NCBI RefSeq assembly: GCF_000379685.1
Contig: NZ_KB903291.1
Coordinates: 62,001 to 126,000 of the forward strand
DNA from: Catelliglobosispora koreensis DSM 44566
GTDB lineage: Bacteria > Actinomycetota > Actinomycetes > Mycobacteriales > Micromonosporaceae
Direction: 5' to 3'
DNA length: 64,000 bases
Below, piece after piece: positions 45,977 through 53,847 of this stretch. How positions within the stretch are numbered: position 1 is the first letter of the stretch; each line of letters begins with the position of its first letter. The notes beneath the pieces are model-generated. The model saw only the letters and a program-made list of their open reading frames with translations. It was not told the origin of the DNA and did no database searches. Both the position numbers and the translations under genes were made by a program.

Positions 45977-46012
45977 ATCCCCCGGCTAGGGCAACCTATT
46001 GCTTCTGGTGAA

Positions 46013-46060
46013 GGGAGGATTTCCTCCACACCATCGCATTACTGTGGAGGAATTCCTCCC
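46013..46060. repeat. 18-bp inverted repeat containing Shine-Dalgarno-like sequences
   Basis: The arms (46013-46030 and 46043-46060) match in 17 of 18 positions around a 12-base loop. Each arm is itself nearly palindromic, GGAGGAATTCCTCC, so several foldings are possible. It lies upstream of the 84-residue gene. Confidence 0.65.
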
Positions 46061-46098
46061 TCACACAGCAGCACATACATGCGCGCAAACGCGGCCAG

Positions 46099-46138
46099 CG
46101 CGTAAGTGCCCGCGCGGACAGGCGCGGGCACTTACGCG
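46099..46138. terminator. Strong perfect hairpin, terminator of membrane-protein gene
   Basis: A perfect 17-bp stem (46099-46115 with 46122-46138; central part GTAAGTGCCCGCGC) closes a 6-base loop GGACAG. It lies 7 bp after the stop of the minus-strand membrane-protein gene. Confidence 0.75.
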
Positions 46139-46144
46139 AGGAGG

Positions 46145-47104
46145 TCAGGCGGCGGCGAGGCGGCGGCGTTTGTAGGCGACGGCGGCCACGAAGAGCCCGA
46201 CGCTCCACAGTGGCCAGATGGCCATCGGCACCACGGTGAACGAGGTGGTGCCGATCAGCTCACGCATCTCGAGCGAGGAGAGGAAGCTGATGCTCGCCTG
46301 CATCACGATGATGGCGACCAGGGTCGCGGGGACGAACGCTAGGTTGATGGGCACGCGCCAGCCGAACATCCTTGTGCCCCAAGGCTGGACGAGGCCGAGG
46401 GTGAGGATCGAGCCCACGACGGCGAAGGCGCCGAGGCCCGCGCCCGCCCACACCGCACCGCTTTCTCGGAGTTCACGGAGCCCTTCAGTGCTCACACCGA
46501 GCGGAATGCCGAGCAGCCAAGCGAAACGGCTAACGGCGTAGAGCGACGGGATGATTGCCGCGACATAGGCGGCGACGCGACCCCAGCGGACGATACGGTC
46601 CGTCTGTCCACTTTCGACAGTCGACGTGCCGCGCTGCCAGGCGAGCAGCGTCCGGGCGAGCAGGATGCCACCGAGGACGCACCACATTTGGTGAAACAAA
46701 GGGAGGTTGAAGAGGCTGGAGATCTCCAGCTTGCCGTCGAACATGCCCAGCGGCCCGCCGATCAGCAGCATCGGGGCGTAGCCAGCGAGCATCAGCAAGC
46801 GAATGTCCGGGACCACGAACAGCAGCAGTGCCACCATCAGCCATCCAAAAGCCAGAACAGCCTTCCGTGGTACTCCATGGAGCTTGGCCGAATACCGGCC
46901 GCTAATGGCGAACGCCATAACAGCCGTCGCCAGCGCTAGGACCGCCGCGATCGGGGCCAGGGTGCCGGCCGGGATAGTCCGGATCGGGTTGAGACTGTTC
47001 TCGATGTCTCCCGTCCCCGCCGGGTATCCGCCCGTGAGCGACCAGACGAGGCAGGCGATGGCGTAAAGACCGGCCCAGATGGCGGCGAAGTAACTCTTCT
47101 GCAT
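46145..47104 (-). CDS. Multipass membrane protein of unknown function
   Basis: The 319-residue protein has about eight hydrophobic helices, the first at residues 5-24 (FAAIWAGLYAIACLVWSLTG), and a short basic C-terminal tail (YKRRRLAAA). I recognise no named family. It lies 63 bp downstream of a NarL-type response regulator on the same strand and may belong to that system's operon; such systems often sit beside small transporters or sensors. It ends at a strong hairpin. Confidence 0.7.
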   Translation of the reverse strand: MQKSYFAAIWAGLYAIACLVWSLTGGYPAGTGDIENSLNPIRTIPAGTLAPIAAVLALATAVMAFAISGRYSAKLHGVPRKAVLAFGWLMVALLLFVVPDIRLLMLAGYAPMLLIGGPLGMFDGKLEISSLFNLPLFHQMWCVLGGILLARTLLAWQRGTSTVESGQTDRIVRWGRVAAYVAAIIPSLYAVSRFAWLLGIPLGVSTEGLRELRESGAVWAGAGLGAFAVVGSILTLGLVQPWGTRMFGWRVPINLAFVPATLVAIIVMQASISFLSSLEMRELIGTTSFTVVPMAIWPLWSVGLFVAAVAYKRRRLAAA

Positions 47105-47167
47105 GCCTTAACGGTCGCGAAAACGCCCAAAGGTTGGCTCCCACGCAATCGTGAACCGTCTCCCCCG

Positions 47168-47812
47168 CTAGGGGGAACTTCCCGGCGATACAAACCCGGA
47201 TTCGTAGGCCGCGATGACGGCCTGGGTGCGATCGCGTGCGCCGAGCTTGGAAAGGACGTTGCCCACGTGGGTTTTCACGGTCTCCAGGCCGAGCACGAGC
47301 TGTGCGGCGATCTCCGCGTTCGACAGGCCGTTGGCCATCAACCGCAGGATCTCAGCTTCACGCTCAGTCAGTTTCGCGGCGAGCTTCAAACCAGGCGAGC
47401 GCGCGGCGGCGAGCCGGCGAATCGCGGCCGGGAAGAGAAGACTGTCGCCCCGGGCCACAACCCTAATAGCCTCAACGACTTCTTCCGGGCGGGCCCGCTT
47501 GAGCAGGAATCCGCTGGCACCAGCGCGCAACGCGTCGTAAACGTAATCGTCGTTCTCAAATGTCGTGACGACGATGATGTGCGGCGGGTTCGCCGAAGTC
47601 GCCAGCAGATGCTTGGTGGCTTGCAGCCCATCGACTTTCGGCATGCGCACGTCCATAAGCACGACATCAGGCCGGTGCTTGGCCACGAGCGGTGGAACGT
47701 CAGCTCCATCGGCGCCCTCGGCGACCACTTCCAGATCTGGCGCGCCGTTGACGATCACGCGCAGTCCGACGCGCACGAGTTCGTCGTCGTCGACGATCAT
47801 GACGCGAGTCAT
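47168..47812 (-). CDS. NarL-family response regulator
   Basis: The 214-residue regulator has a receiver domain with VMIVDDDELVRVGL and phospho-acceptor D54 in VVLMDVRMPKVDG, and a LuxR-type HTH (TEREAEILRLMANGLSNAEI, TVKTHVGNVLSKLGARDR). The ATG at 47812 overlaps the kinase stop (ATGA). Its direct partner is the kinase just upstream. Targets may include the adjacent membrane-protein gene. Confidence 0.93.
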   Translation of the reverse strand: MTRVMIVDDDELVRVGLRVIVNGAPDLEVVAEGADGADVPPLVAKHRPDVVLMDVRMPKVDGLQATKHLLATSANPPHIIVVTTFENDDYVYDALRAGASGFLLKRARPEEVVEAIRVVARGDSLLFPAAIRRLAAARSPGLKLAAKLTEREAEILRLMANGLSNAEIAAQLVLGLETVKTHVGNVLSKLGARDRTQAVIAAYESGFVSPGSSP

Positions 47813-48972
47813 AGCGGCAGCCTCACGTCGACCGTCCATTTGCCATCGTCGCCTCCCGCGTGAATCGTGCCGCCCAAAAGCGTTACGCGCTCACGCATGC
47901 CCTGCAGGCCACGACCGTTGGCACGAGCCCGGTTGCCCACGGTGTTGGTGATGGTGAGGCGCAGATCGTCTTGCACCACAATGTTTAGCTCCGCGGGCTG
48001 ACCGTCCCCATGCTTAGCGGCGTTTGTCAGTCCTTCTTGGACGATCTGGTACGCCTCACGGGAAATCATCGCCGGTACGCGGGCAAGGTCACCCTGAACC
48101 GCGACGTCAAGGTCCCGCAACGTCCGCTGTGGCGTGACCGTGCCGCCTTCGCGCAACAGGCCGAGCACGTGATCGAGGTCTGCCATGGCAGCACGGCCGG
48201 TCTCCTCGATGGATGAGAGTGCTTGTGCGACAAAAGCATCGTCTTGGCCCAGCAGCTGTTTAGCCGCTGTCGCCTGCAATGTGGTGCGCGTTAAGGCGTG
48301 CCCGATCGAGTCGTGTAGCTCGCGGGCGAGCCGGTTGCGTTCGGCGAACTGACGGGACTGGGCTTCCAGCGCCACGATCCGTTCCGCCGCCGACGGGCCG
48401 AGCAGCGCCGGGGCCATGAGTTTCGCCAGAGCCCCAAGCCCAGCGACCGCGAACGCCGTGACCACAAGGAGCAGCACGCCAATCGCCGTGAGCCAGCCCG
48501 TGTCGTGCTCGTCGAGCGGGCCGATCCGCAACCCTGCCATTGCCTCTTTGGCCGCACCAAACTGCTGCAGGATCAACGCGAGCGCCATTGGCATGGCGAT
48601 CAGGAGCACCAGCGCGACCACGCCACCCGCGAGCAGGTGCATCGCGAACCACAGCGCCGAGCGCAGCCGGCTCTCCCGGTCGAGCCGCACCCCGGCGGGC
48701 TGATCGGGCAAGTCAACGTCGAGCAGCGAGCGCGCCGCGACGATCTGCAGCGCTCTCGTGCCGCTGAGGAAGGCGGGCACGGACGCGATGACAATAGTCA
48801 CGGTGAGCAGCGCGATGATCATCCCGAGCTGCGCGCCCTCTTGCGTGAACATCATCGCGAACATGGCGGCCAGCAGGGCATAAGGCAACGCGATCACGCC
48901 GCCGAGCAGAAGGTAGACCCCACGCCGATAGGTGCTGCCGCTCGACAGCGACTTCAGGACCGCTGCTCTCAT
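47809..48972 (-). CDS. NarL-type sensor histidine kinase
   Basis: The 387-residue kinase has four or more N-terminal helices (first at about 20-42) and only short outer loops, so it may sense the membrane itself. The HisKA_3 box has H220 in RLARELHDSIGHALT, and the ATPase part has GLTNAAKHGDG and GRGLQGMRERVTLLGG. The ATG at 48972 is the start that fits the first helix; the open frame extends further upstream but runs antisense to pta. It is translationally coupled to the regulator and divergent from pta with a 39-bp spacer. Confidence 0.92.
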   Translation of the reverse strand: MRAAVLKSLSSGSTYRRGVYLLLGGVIALPYALLAAMFAMMFTQEGAQLGMIIALLTVTIVIASVPAFLSGTRALQIVAARSLLDVDLPDQPAGVRLDRESRLRSALWFAMHLLAGGVVALVLLIAMPMALALILQQFGAAKEAMAGLRIGPLDEHDTGWLTAIGVLLLVVTAFAVAGLGALAKLMAPALLGPSAAERIVALEAQSRQFAERNRLARELHDSIGHALTRTTLQATAAKQLLGQDDAFVAQALSSIEETGRAAMADLDHVLGLLREGGTVTPQRTLRDLDVAVQGDLARVPAMISREAYQIVQEGLTNAAKHGDGQPAELNIVVQDDLRLTITNTVGNRARANGRGLQGMRERVTLLGGTIHAGGDDGKWTVDVRLPL

Positions 48973-49011
48973 GCGATCGAGTCTGCCCCACGGCTCCTGG
49001 ATCACTAGGCT

Positions 49012-51072
49012 ATGGGTGTGGCGAGGAGTGTCTACATCACAAGCCTGGAAGCTGGCGGCGGAAAGTCGGCCATCGCGCTCGGGGTGGCTGAAGTGCTCAG
49101 CCGCCGGGCGGGCCGGCTGGGCGTTTTCCGGCCGTTCACGCGCGACGAGCGCGATCCGGTCATCGACCTCATCGAAAGCCGGTACCAAGCGGTCAGCGCC
49201 ACCGGCCCGAGCTATGAGCGCGCGGCCCAATTGCTGAGCGCCGCGAGGCGGGACAGTCTCGTGAGCGAGATCGTGGACGCCTATCACACGCTCGACCGCG
49301 AATGCGACGTCATCATTGTCGTCGGCACCGACTACGGGCACGACCTCACCGGCCACGACGAGCCCGCTCTGCCGGAGGAAGTCGGGCTGAACCTGCTGCT
49401 GGCCTCCGAGCTCGGCGCTGGTGTGCTGCCGGTGGTGCGCGGCGATGGGCGGTCCGCGCACGATGTTGCCGATGCGGTCAGAGCGGCGTATTACGCCTGC
49501 GAAGGGCTTCCGGTGCTCGCCGTGATCGCGAACCGGACCGACGCGCGCGTCAATGTGGACCTTCCCGTTCCCGTCTACTCGATCCCCTTCCTGGCCGCCA
49601 TTGCCGCCCCGACCGTGGCCGAGATCCAAGTCGCGCTCAATGCCGTGGCCGTGCACGGGGCCACCGATGCCGCCTTGTCGCGAGATGTCGTGGATGCCTT
49701 GGTGGGCGCGGCATTAGTACCCTCGTTTTTGGACAATCTGCGCGACAACTGCCTGGTGGTCACGCCGGGCGACCGCTCAGATCTCATCGTCGCGACGGTG
49801 GCCGCGCATCACGCCGGTCAGGCCTCGGTCGCTGGATTGCTGCTGACACTGGGAATTGAGCCTGATCCACGGGTCATTAATCTGGTGAGCAAATTCCGCG
49901 TAGAGCTGCCCATTTTCGTCGTCGGTTCCGATAGCTACGACACGGTCGCCGCACTGACCGGGCTCGAAGGACGTTTGCGCCCCAACAACCCACGCAAGGT
50001 GATGGCCGCGCTCGGGCACTTTGAGTCCCATGTGGACAGTGTGGAACTGGCCGCCCGCATGGACTTGGCCCGCTCGGATCGCGTGACCCCGCTGATGTTC
50101 GAATACGAGCTGATCGAGCGAGCGCGTTCGGACCGGCGCCATGTCGTTCTCCCGGAAGGCAGCGAGGAGCGCATCCTGCGCGCGGCGGAATCCCTGACGC
50201 GCCGCGGTGTGTGCGACCTGACGTTGCTGGGCAACGCTCCCGCCATCGAGAAGCGCGCGCGTGAGCTGAGCCTCGATCTCGACACCGTGCGCGTCGTCGA
50301 CCCGGCCACACATGAGCGGTGGCGCAACGAATTCGCGATCGAATACGCCCGTTTGCGCGCGCACAAGGGCATGACCCGCGATCTGGCCTACGACCTGATG
50401 ACGGACGTGAACTACTTCGGCACCATGATGGTCCACACCGGACGTGCTGACGCGATGGTTTCCGGCAGCGTGCACCCGACGGCCGACACGATCCGGCCTG
50501 CCTTTGAAATCATTAAAACCTCCTCTGGGGTACGCGTTGCCAGCAGCGTGTTTTTCATGTGCTTGCCCGATCACGTGCTGGTGTATGGCGACTGCGCGAT
50601 CAACCCCGACCCCAATCCGGAAGAGCTTGCCGACATCGCGATCTCCTCGGCCGACACGGCGGCCCGCTTCGGCGTAGAGCCCCGCATCGCCATGCTGTCC
50701 TACTCGACGGGTGTCAGCGGGCACGGAGCCGACGTCGACAAGGTCGCCCTGGCAACGAAACTCGTGCGGGAGCGCCGCCCTGATCTGCTCGTCGAGGGCC
50801 CGATCCAATACGACGCTGCCGTCGACGCCGGCGTCGCCGCGACGAAACTCCCGTCAAGTGAAGTCGCCGGCCGCGCGACCGTGCTCATCTTCCCCGACCT
50901 GAACACGGGCAATAACACTTACAAGGCCGTGCAACGCTCCGCTGGCGCGATCGCTATCGGCCCGGTCATGCAGGGCCTGCGCAAGCCCGTGAACGACCTG
51001 TCCCGCGGGGCAACCGTGCGCGACATCATCTCCACGGTCGCCATCACCGCCATCCAGTCCCAAATCGACTAG
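49012..51072 (+). CDS. pta: Phosphate acetyltransferase, long form
   Basis: The 686-residue enzyme interconverts acetyl-CoA and acetyl phosphate. It is the long type: an N-terminal P-loop-like domain (VYITSLEAGGGKSAIALGVA, about 1-210), a DRTGG domain (about 215-330, with TPGDRSDLIVATVAAH), and the catalytic C-terminal PTA domain (about 360-680) with VVLPEGSEERILRAAE, DAMVSGSVHPTADTIRPAF and NTGNNTYKAVQRSAGA. The N-terminal parts usually serve regulation. Unlike the common pta-ackA order, the acetate kinase gene lies 1.7 kb downstream behind two unrelated genes. Confidence 0.96.
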   Translation: MGVARSVYITSLEAGGGKSAIALGVAEVLSRRAGRLGVFRPFTRDERDPVIDLIESRYQAVSATGPSYERAAQLLSAARRDSLVSEIVDAYHTLDRECDVIIVVGTDYGHDLTGHDEPALPEEVGLNLLLASELGAGVLPVVRGDGRSAHDVADAVRAAYYACEGLPVLAVIANRTDARVNVDLPVPVYSIPFLAAIAAPTVAEIQVALNAVAVHGATDAALSRDVVDALVGAALVPSFLDNLRDNCLVVTPGDRSDLIVATVAAHHAGQASVAGLLLTLGIEPDPRVINLVSKFRVELPIFVVGSDSYDTVAALTGLEGRLRPNNPRKVMAALGHFESHVDSVELAARMDLARSDRVTPLMFEYELIERARSDRRHVVLPEGSEERILRAAESLTRRGVCDLTLLGNAPAIEKRARELSLDLDTVRVVDPATHERWRNEFAIEYARLRAHKGMTRDLAYDLMTDVNYFGTMMVHTGRADAMVSGSVHPTADTIRPAFEIIKTSSGVRVASSVFFMCLPDHVLVYGDCAINPDPNPEELADIAISSADTAARFGVEPRIAMLSYSTGVSGHGADVDKVALATKLVRERRPDLLVEGPIQYDAAVDAGVAATKLPSSEVAGRATVLIFPDLNTGNNTYKAVQRSAGAIAIGPVMQGLRKPVNDLSRGATVRDIISTVAITAIQSQID

Positions 51073-51091
51073 GCAAAAGGGGCTTGTGCAC

Positions 51092-51139
51092 GAGGTTCGC
51101 TATCGGTGAGACTGCTTGTCTTTTGGAACCTCTCGATAG
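51092..51139 (+). promoter_or_regulatory. Two interlocked inverted repeats in the lipoprotein leader
   Basis: GAGGTTC (51092-51098) pairs with GAACCTC (51126-51132), and CTATCG (51100-51105) pairs with CGATAG (51134-51139). The pairs interlock, and the second one reaches into the AGGA ribosome site just before the ATG at 51146. They could form alternative RNA hairpins. Confidence 0.4.
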
Positions 51140-51145
51140 GACCTC

Positions 51146-51769
51146 ATGCGTACCACTGCTTTACGCACAGCGCTTTCGGCCGTCTTGCTCGCTCTCGCCG
51201 CCGGCTGTGGCGGTACTGATACCCCACCAGCCGCGACCCCAACGACACCAACGGTTCAGGCGACGAGCTCGCCGATGCCAACACCGGCCGCGTCCCTGGC
51301 ACGATCGGTCTTCGCGATCAAAGCACCAGACTCGCTCGGTGGCCGTAAGAAGCTCACCGACGCTACGCACACCCAGCTTGTCTCCCAGACAGAAGCGACG
51401 ATCAAGTCAAGCAGCACGGGTCTCGCGACCGCTGTCGTTGGCTACTACGGCACCGCGGACCCGGCTAAGAACAAGATGTACATGTTCGGGGCGACGATGA
51501 CGTTCACCGTCGACTCCTTCTCGTTCGCGCGCAGCCTCGCCGACATCACGAACACCGCCGGCAAACTGACCAATATCCAGAAACCGGCTCAAGGCGACCT
51601 GGGCGGCACGGCGGAGTGCGGGCAAGTCACGATCGAGAAGATGCCGACGGCGGTGTGCGGCTGGTACGTGGACAAGCACATGGTGTTTGTCATGTATTAC
51701 AACCACCAAGTCGGCGACCTTGTCGCAGAGCTGCCTAAGCTGCGGGCCGAGATCGAAGTCGCTGCGTGA
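51146..51769 (+). CDS. Secreted lipoprotein of unknown function
   Basis: The 207-residue protein has a lipoprotein signal (MRTTALRTALSAVLLALAAG, with the lipobox LAAGC and Cys 21), a Thr/Pro-rich spacer (about 24-50) and a folded domain of about 150 residues with a Cys pair (TAECGQ, TAVCGW). No family is recognised; similar proteins are frequent in actinomycetes as genes of unknown role. A structured leader precedes it. Its 3' end overlaps the convergent endonuclease V gene by 35 bp, the longest such overlap in the window. Confidence 0.8.
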   Translation: MRTTALRTALSAVLLALAAGCGGTDTPPAATPTTPTVQATSSPMPTPAASLARSVFAIKAPDSLGGRKKLTDATHTQLVSQTEATIKSSSTGLATAVVGYYGTADPAKNKMYMFGATMTFTVDSFSFARSLADITNTAGKLTNIQKPAQGDLGGTAECGQVTIEKMPTAVCGWYVDKHMVFVMYYNHQVGDLVAELPKLRAEIEVAA

Positions 51770-52430
51770 CCAGAGCCTCGCGCGAGGCATGGTCAGCGAA
51801 ACGAGTGGTTTCGGGGAGACGGTAGCGCGGGGCTAGCTCAAGGGTGAGCGCGACCGACGTGTCCAGGTCGATCAGATGCCCAGCGGAGACGAAGACAGGC
51901 TTGACGCCGGGCTGTGTGCGCACGGCACGGCCGACGACTTCGCCCTCGTGCACGAGATCGGCGGTCGCGCCACGCTGCGGCGCAGGTTCACTGAACGTCC
52001 CCACGAAGGCGGTCTTCCCCACGCCGAAAGCCGCGATCCCTGTCACCACCCCGAGATGGCAGGCCAGGCCGAACCGGCGCGGATGGGCGATGCCGTAACC
52101 GTCACACACGAAGACGTCGGGAGTGACCGTCAGTTTCTTCATCGCCTCTAGCAGGATGGGCACTTCGCGAAAGCCCAGAAGGCCTGGGATGTAAGGGAAC
52201 TCGGCGGCTCCGGCGACGGTCACCAGCTCGGCCAGCTCCAGCGACGGGAACGCGAGCACGGCGATCGCCGCCACCAACCGGTCGTCACCGACGGCGTAGG
52301 ACACGTCCACGCCGGCGACCAGCTCCGGCGGCCTTGCCAGCCCTGTGCTCACGTCAACCCGCTCGCGCAGCGACTCTTGCAACGCGACGGCTTCGCTCTC
52401 GTTCACAGCGCCAAACCTAGCGCGGCTCAT
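51735..52430 (-). CDS. nfi: Endonuclease V (deoxyinosine repair)
   Basis: The 231-residue enzyme nicks DNA near deoxyinosine and some mismatches. Motifs are LVAGVDVSY with metal ligand D42, the strand-separating PYIPG (79-83), E89 in FREVP, and the second metal Asp D110 in VCDGYGIAHPRRFGLACHLG. I chose ATG at 52430, since upstream of it the frame runs through the 61-bp tandem repeat, which is not part of the family. It is divergent from ackA. Confidence 0.93.
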   Translation of the reverse strand: MSRARFGAVNESEAVALQESLRERVDVSTGLARPPELVAGVDVSYAVGDDRLVAAIAVLAFPSLELAELVTVAGAAEFPYIPGLLGFREVPILLEAMKKLTVTPDVFVCDGYGIAHPRRFGLACHLGVVTGIAAFGVGKTAFVGTFSEPAPQRGATADLVHEGEVVGRAVRTQPGVKPVFVSAGHLIDLDTSVALTLELAPRYRLPETTRFADHASREALVTQRLRSRPAA

Positions 52431-52450
52431 GCGCCATCCTCTGCGCGGCC

Positions 52451-52572
52451 TTCGCTCCTGCGACGCGACGTCTTCGCCCTCGTTCTCATCGCGGCTCACG
52501 CATACGCAGCCTTCGCTCCTGCGACGCGACGTCTTCGCCCTCGTTCTCATCGCGGCTCACGCATACGCAGCC
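52451..52572. repeat. 61-bp tandem repeat, two exact copies
   Basis: The unit starting TTCGCTCCTGCGACGCGACG and ending CATACGCAGCC occurs at 52451-52511 and 52512-52572 without change. A degenerate piece precedes it (GCGGCTCATGCG at about 52423) and a partial third copy starts at 52573. The 61-bp period is not a multiple of three, so it is unlikely to be coding. Confidence 0.9.
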
Positions 52573-52621
52573 TTCGCTACCGCCTGTGCTTCCTATTGCG
52601 AGGTTCGTGTAGGCGCTTCAT

Positions 52622-52708
52622 CGTGATCCACAGCCACGGGCGTGATCGACATCCCCGGAGGCGTGATCCACAGGCGGTTTGATCACGTCCCAGGGGATGT
52701 GGATCACG
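52622..52708. repeat. Dispersed stem-loop repeat X, copy 1
   Basis: This 87-bp element aligns without gaps to 61404-61490 at about 80% identity. It begins CGTGATCCACAGCC and can fold into two stacked stems: outer 52641-52656 with 52693-52708 (15 of 16 pairs) and inner 52660-52668 with 52681-52689. The 12-base loop ends in GCGGTTT. It lies about 75 bp before ackA. Confidence 0.8.
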
Positions 52709-52782
52709 CGTCGGGGCAAGCACGGACGATGGCGGGTGAAAGTCGGCCGCCCGCGTGGGCGTGGTCAGTTAAGGTCAATCAC

Positions 52783-53847
52783 GTGCGGGTGCTGGTGCTG
52801 AATTGTGGATCGTCCTCGGTCAAGTGGCGTCTGTTCGACGGCGAAGCCGCGCTGGCGGGTGGTCTCGTCGAGCGGGTCACCGACCACACGACGGCGCTGC
52901 GCCAGATTCTGGGCGAGGTCACTGACGTTCAAGCCGTCGGGCACCGCATGGTCCACGGTGGACTGCGGTTCAGCGCCCCGGCGCTCATTGACGACGAGGT
53001 CGTGGCCGCTGTTACCGAGCTGATTCCGCTGGCGCCGCTGCACAATCCGCCAAACCTGGCCGGGGTGAAGGTCGCCCGTGAGCTGATGCCCGGCATCCCT
53101 CAGGTCGCTGTCTTCGACACAGCGTTCCATCGCACGATCCCGCCCGTGAACGCGACCTACGCGATCGATGCGGCGACCGCGGCCGAGCACGGCATCGTGC
53201 GCTACGGCTTTCACGGCACGTCACATGCTTACGTATCAAGGAAAACCGCCGCCTTGCTCGGCAAGGATCCGGCTCACGTCAACGTGATCACCCTGCATCT
53301 CGGCAACGGCGCGAGTGCTTGCGCCGTCAAGGGTGGCCGCAGTTTCGCCACGTCCATGGGACTGTCGCCGTTGGAGGGACTCGTGATGGGCACCCGCAGC
53401 GGTGACATCGACCCGGCCATCGTCTTTCATTTGCACCGCGTCGCCGGGATGCCACTGGACGCTATCGAAACCATGCTCAATCGTCAGAGCGGACTGCGCG
53501 GTCTGTGCGGCGACAACGATATGCGGGAAGTCCTGAAGCGCAGAGAGTTTGGCGACGCCAGTGCCGCTTTGGCCTTCGACGTCTACACCGCCCGGATCAA
53601 GCAATACGTGGGGGCTTACTACGCCTTGCTTGGCCGGGTGGACGCGATCACGTTCACGGCCGGCGTCGGCGAAAATGCCCACGAGGTCAGGGTCGCCGCA
53701 CTGTCCGGATTGGACAGACTGGGCGTCAGCGTTGAGCGTGACGGCAAGGGCGTGATCTCTCCACCGGGGGCCGCGGTAGCGGTCTGTGTCGTGCCCACTG
53801 ACGAAGAGCAGGAGATCGCGACCCAGACCGCCGCCCTATTAGCGTGA
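52783..53847 (+). CDS. ackA: Acetate kinase
   Basis: The 354-residue enzyme phosphorylates acetate or makes ATP from acetyl phosphate. Motifs are VLVLNCGSSSVKW, GHRMVHGGLRF, FDTAFHRTIPP, YGFHGTSHAYV, VITLHLGNGAS, GLVMGTRSGDIDP and FTAGVGENAHEVR. It is about 40 residues shorter than typical AckA, mainly in the N-terminal region before GHRMVHGG; all active-site segments remain. The GTG at 52783 has AAGG 8 bp upstream. It works with pta encoded 1.7 kb upstream. The stop overlaps the convergent MDR gene by 9 bp. Confidence 0.95.
   Translation: MRVLVLNCGSSSVKWRLFDGEAALAGGLVERVTDHTTALRQILGEVTDVQAVGHRMVHGGLRFSAPALIDDEVVAAVTELIPLAPLHNPPNLAGVKVARELMPGIPQVAVFDTAFHRTIPPVNATYAIDAATAAEHGIVRYGFHGTSHAYVSRKTAALLGKDPAHVNVITLHLGNGASACAVKGGRSFATSMGLSPLEGLVMGTRSGDIDPAIVFHLHRVAGMPLDAIETMLNRQSGLRGLCGDNDMREVLKRREFGDASAALAFDVYTARIKQYVGAYYALLGRVDAITFTAGVGENAHEVRVAALSGLDRLGVSVERDGKGVISPPGAAVAVCVVPTDEEQEIATQTAALLA

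Larger units (their letters stand above)
52431..52782. other. 352-bp divergent region with tandem repeat and stem-loop repeat
   Basis: Between the starts of nfi and ackA lie a 61-bp tandem repeat (52451-52572) and dispersed stem-loop repeat X, copy 1 (52622-52708). Short frames on both strands have no domain. Confidence 0.7.

Noticed and set aside
48973-49656. Upstream extension of the NarL-type kinase frame to 49656
   Set aside because: It runs antisense through pta. The protein begins sensibly at ATG 48972 with its first membrane helices following.
51092-51139. Classical H-type pseudoknot in the lipoprotein leader
   Set aside because: The spacer that would cross the 7-bp stem is a single base, too short for a normal pseudoknot; alternative hairpins fit better.
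52431-52550. N-terminal extension of endonuclease V through the 61-bp tandem repeat
   Set aside because: The repeat period is not a multiple of three and the added residues are absent from the family; ATG at 52430 gives a normal length.
52451-52572. 61-bp repeats as a CRISPR array
   Set aside because: The units are directly joined with no spacers, and no cas gene is nearby.
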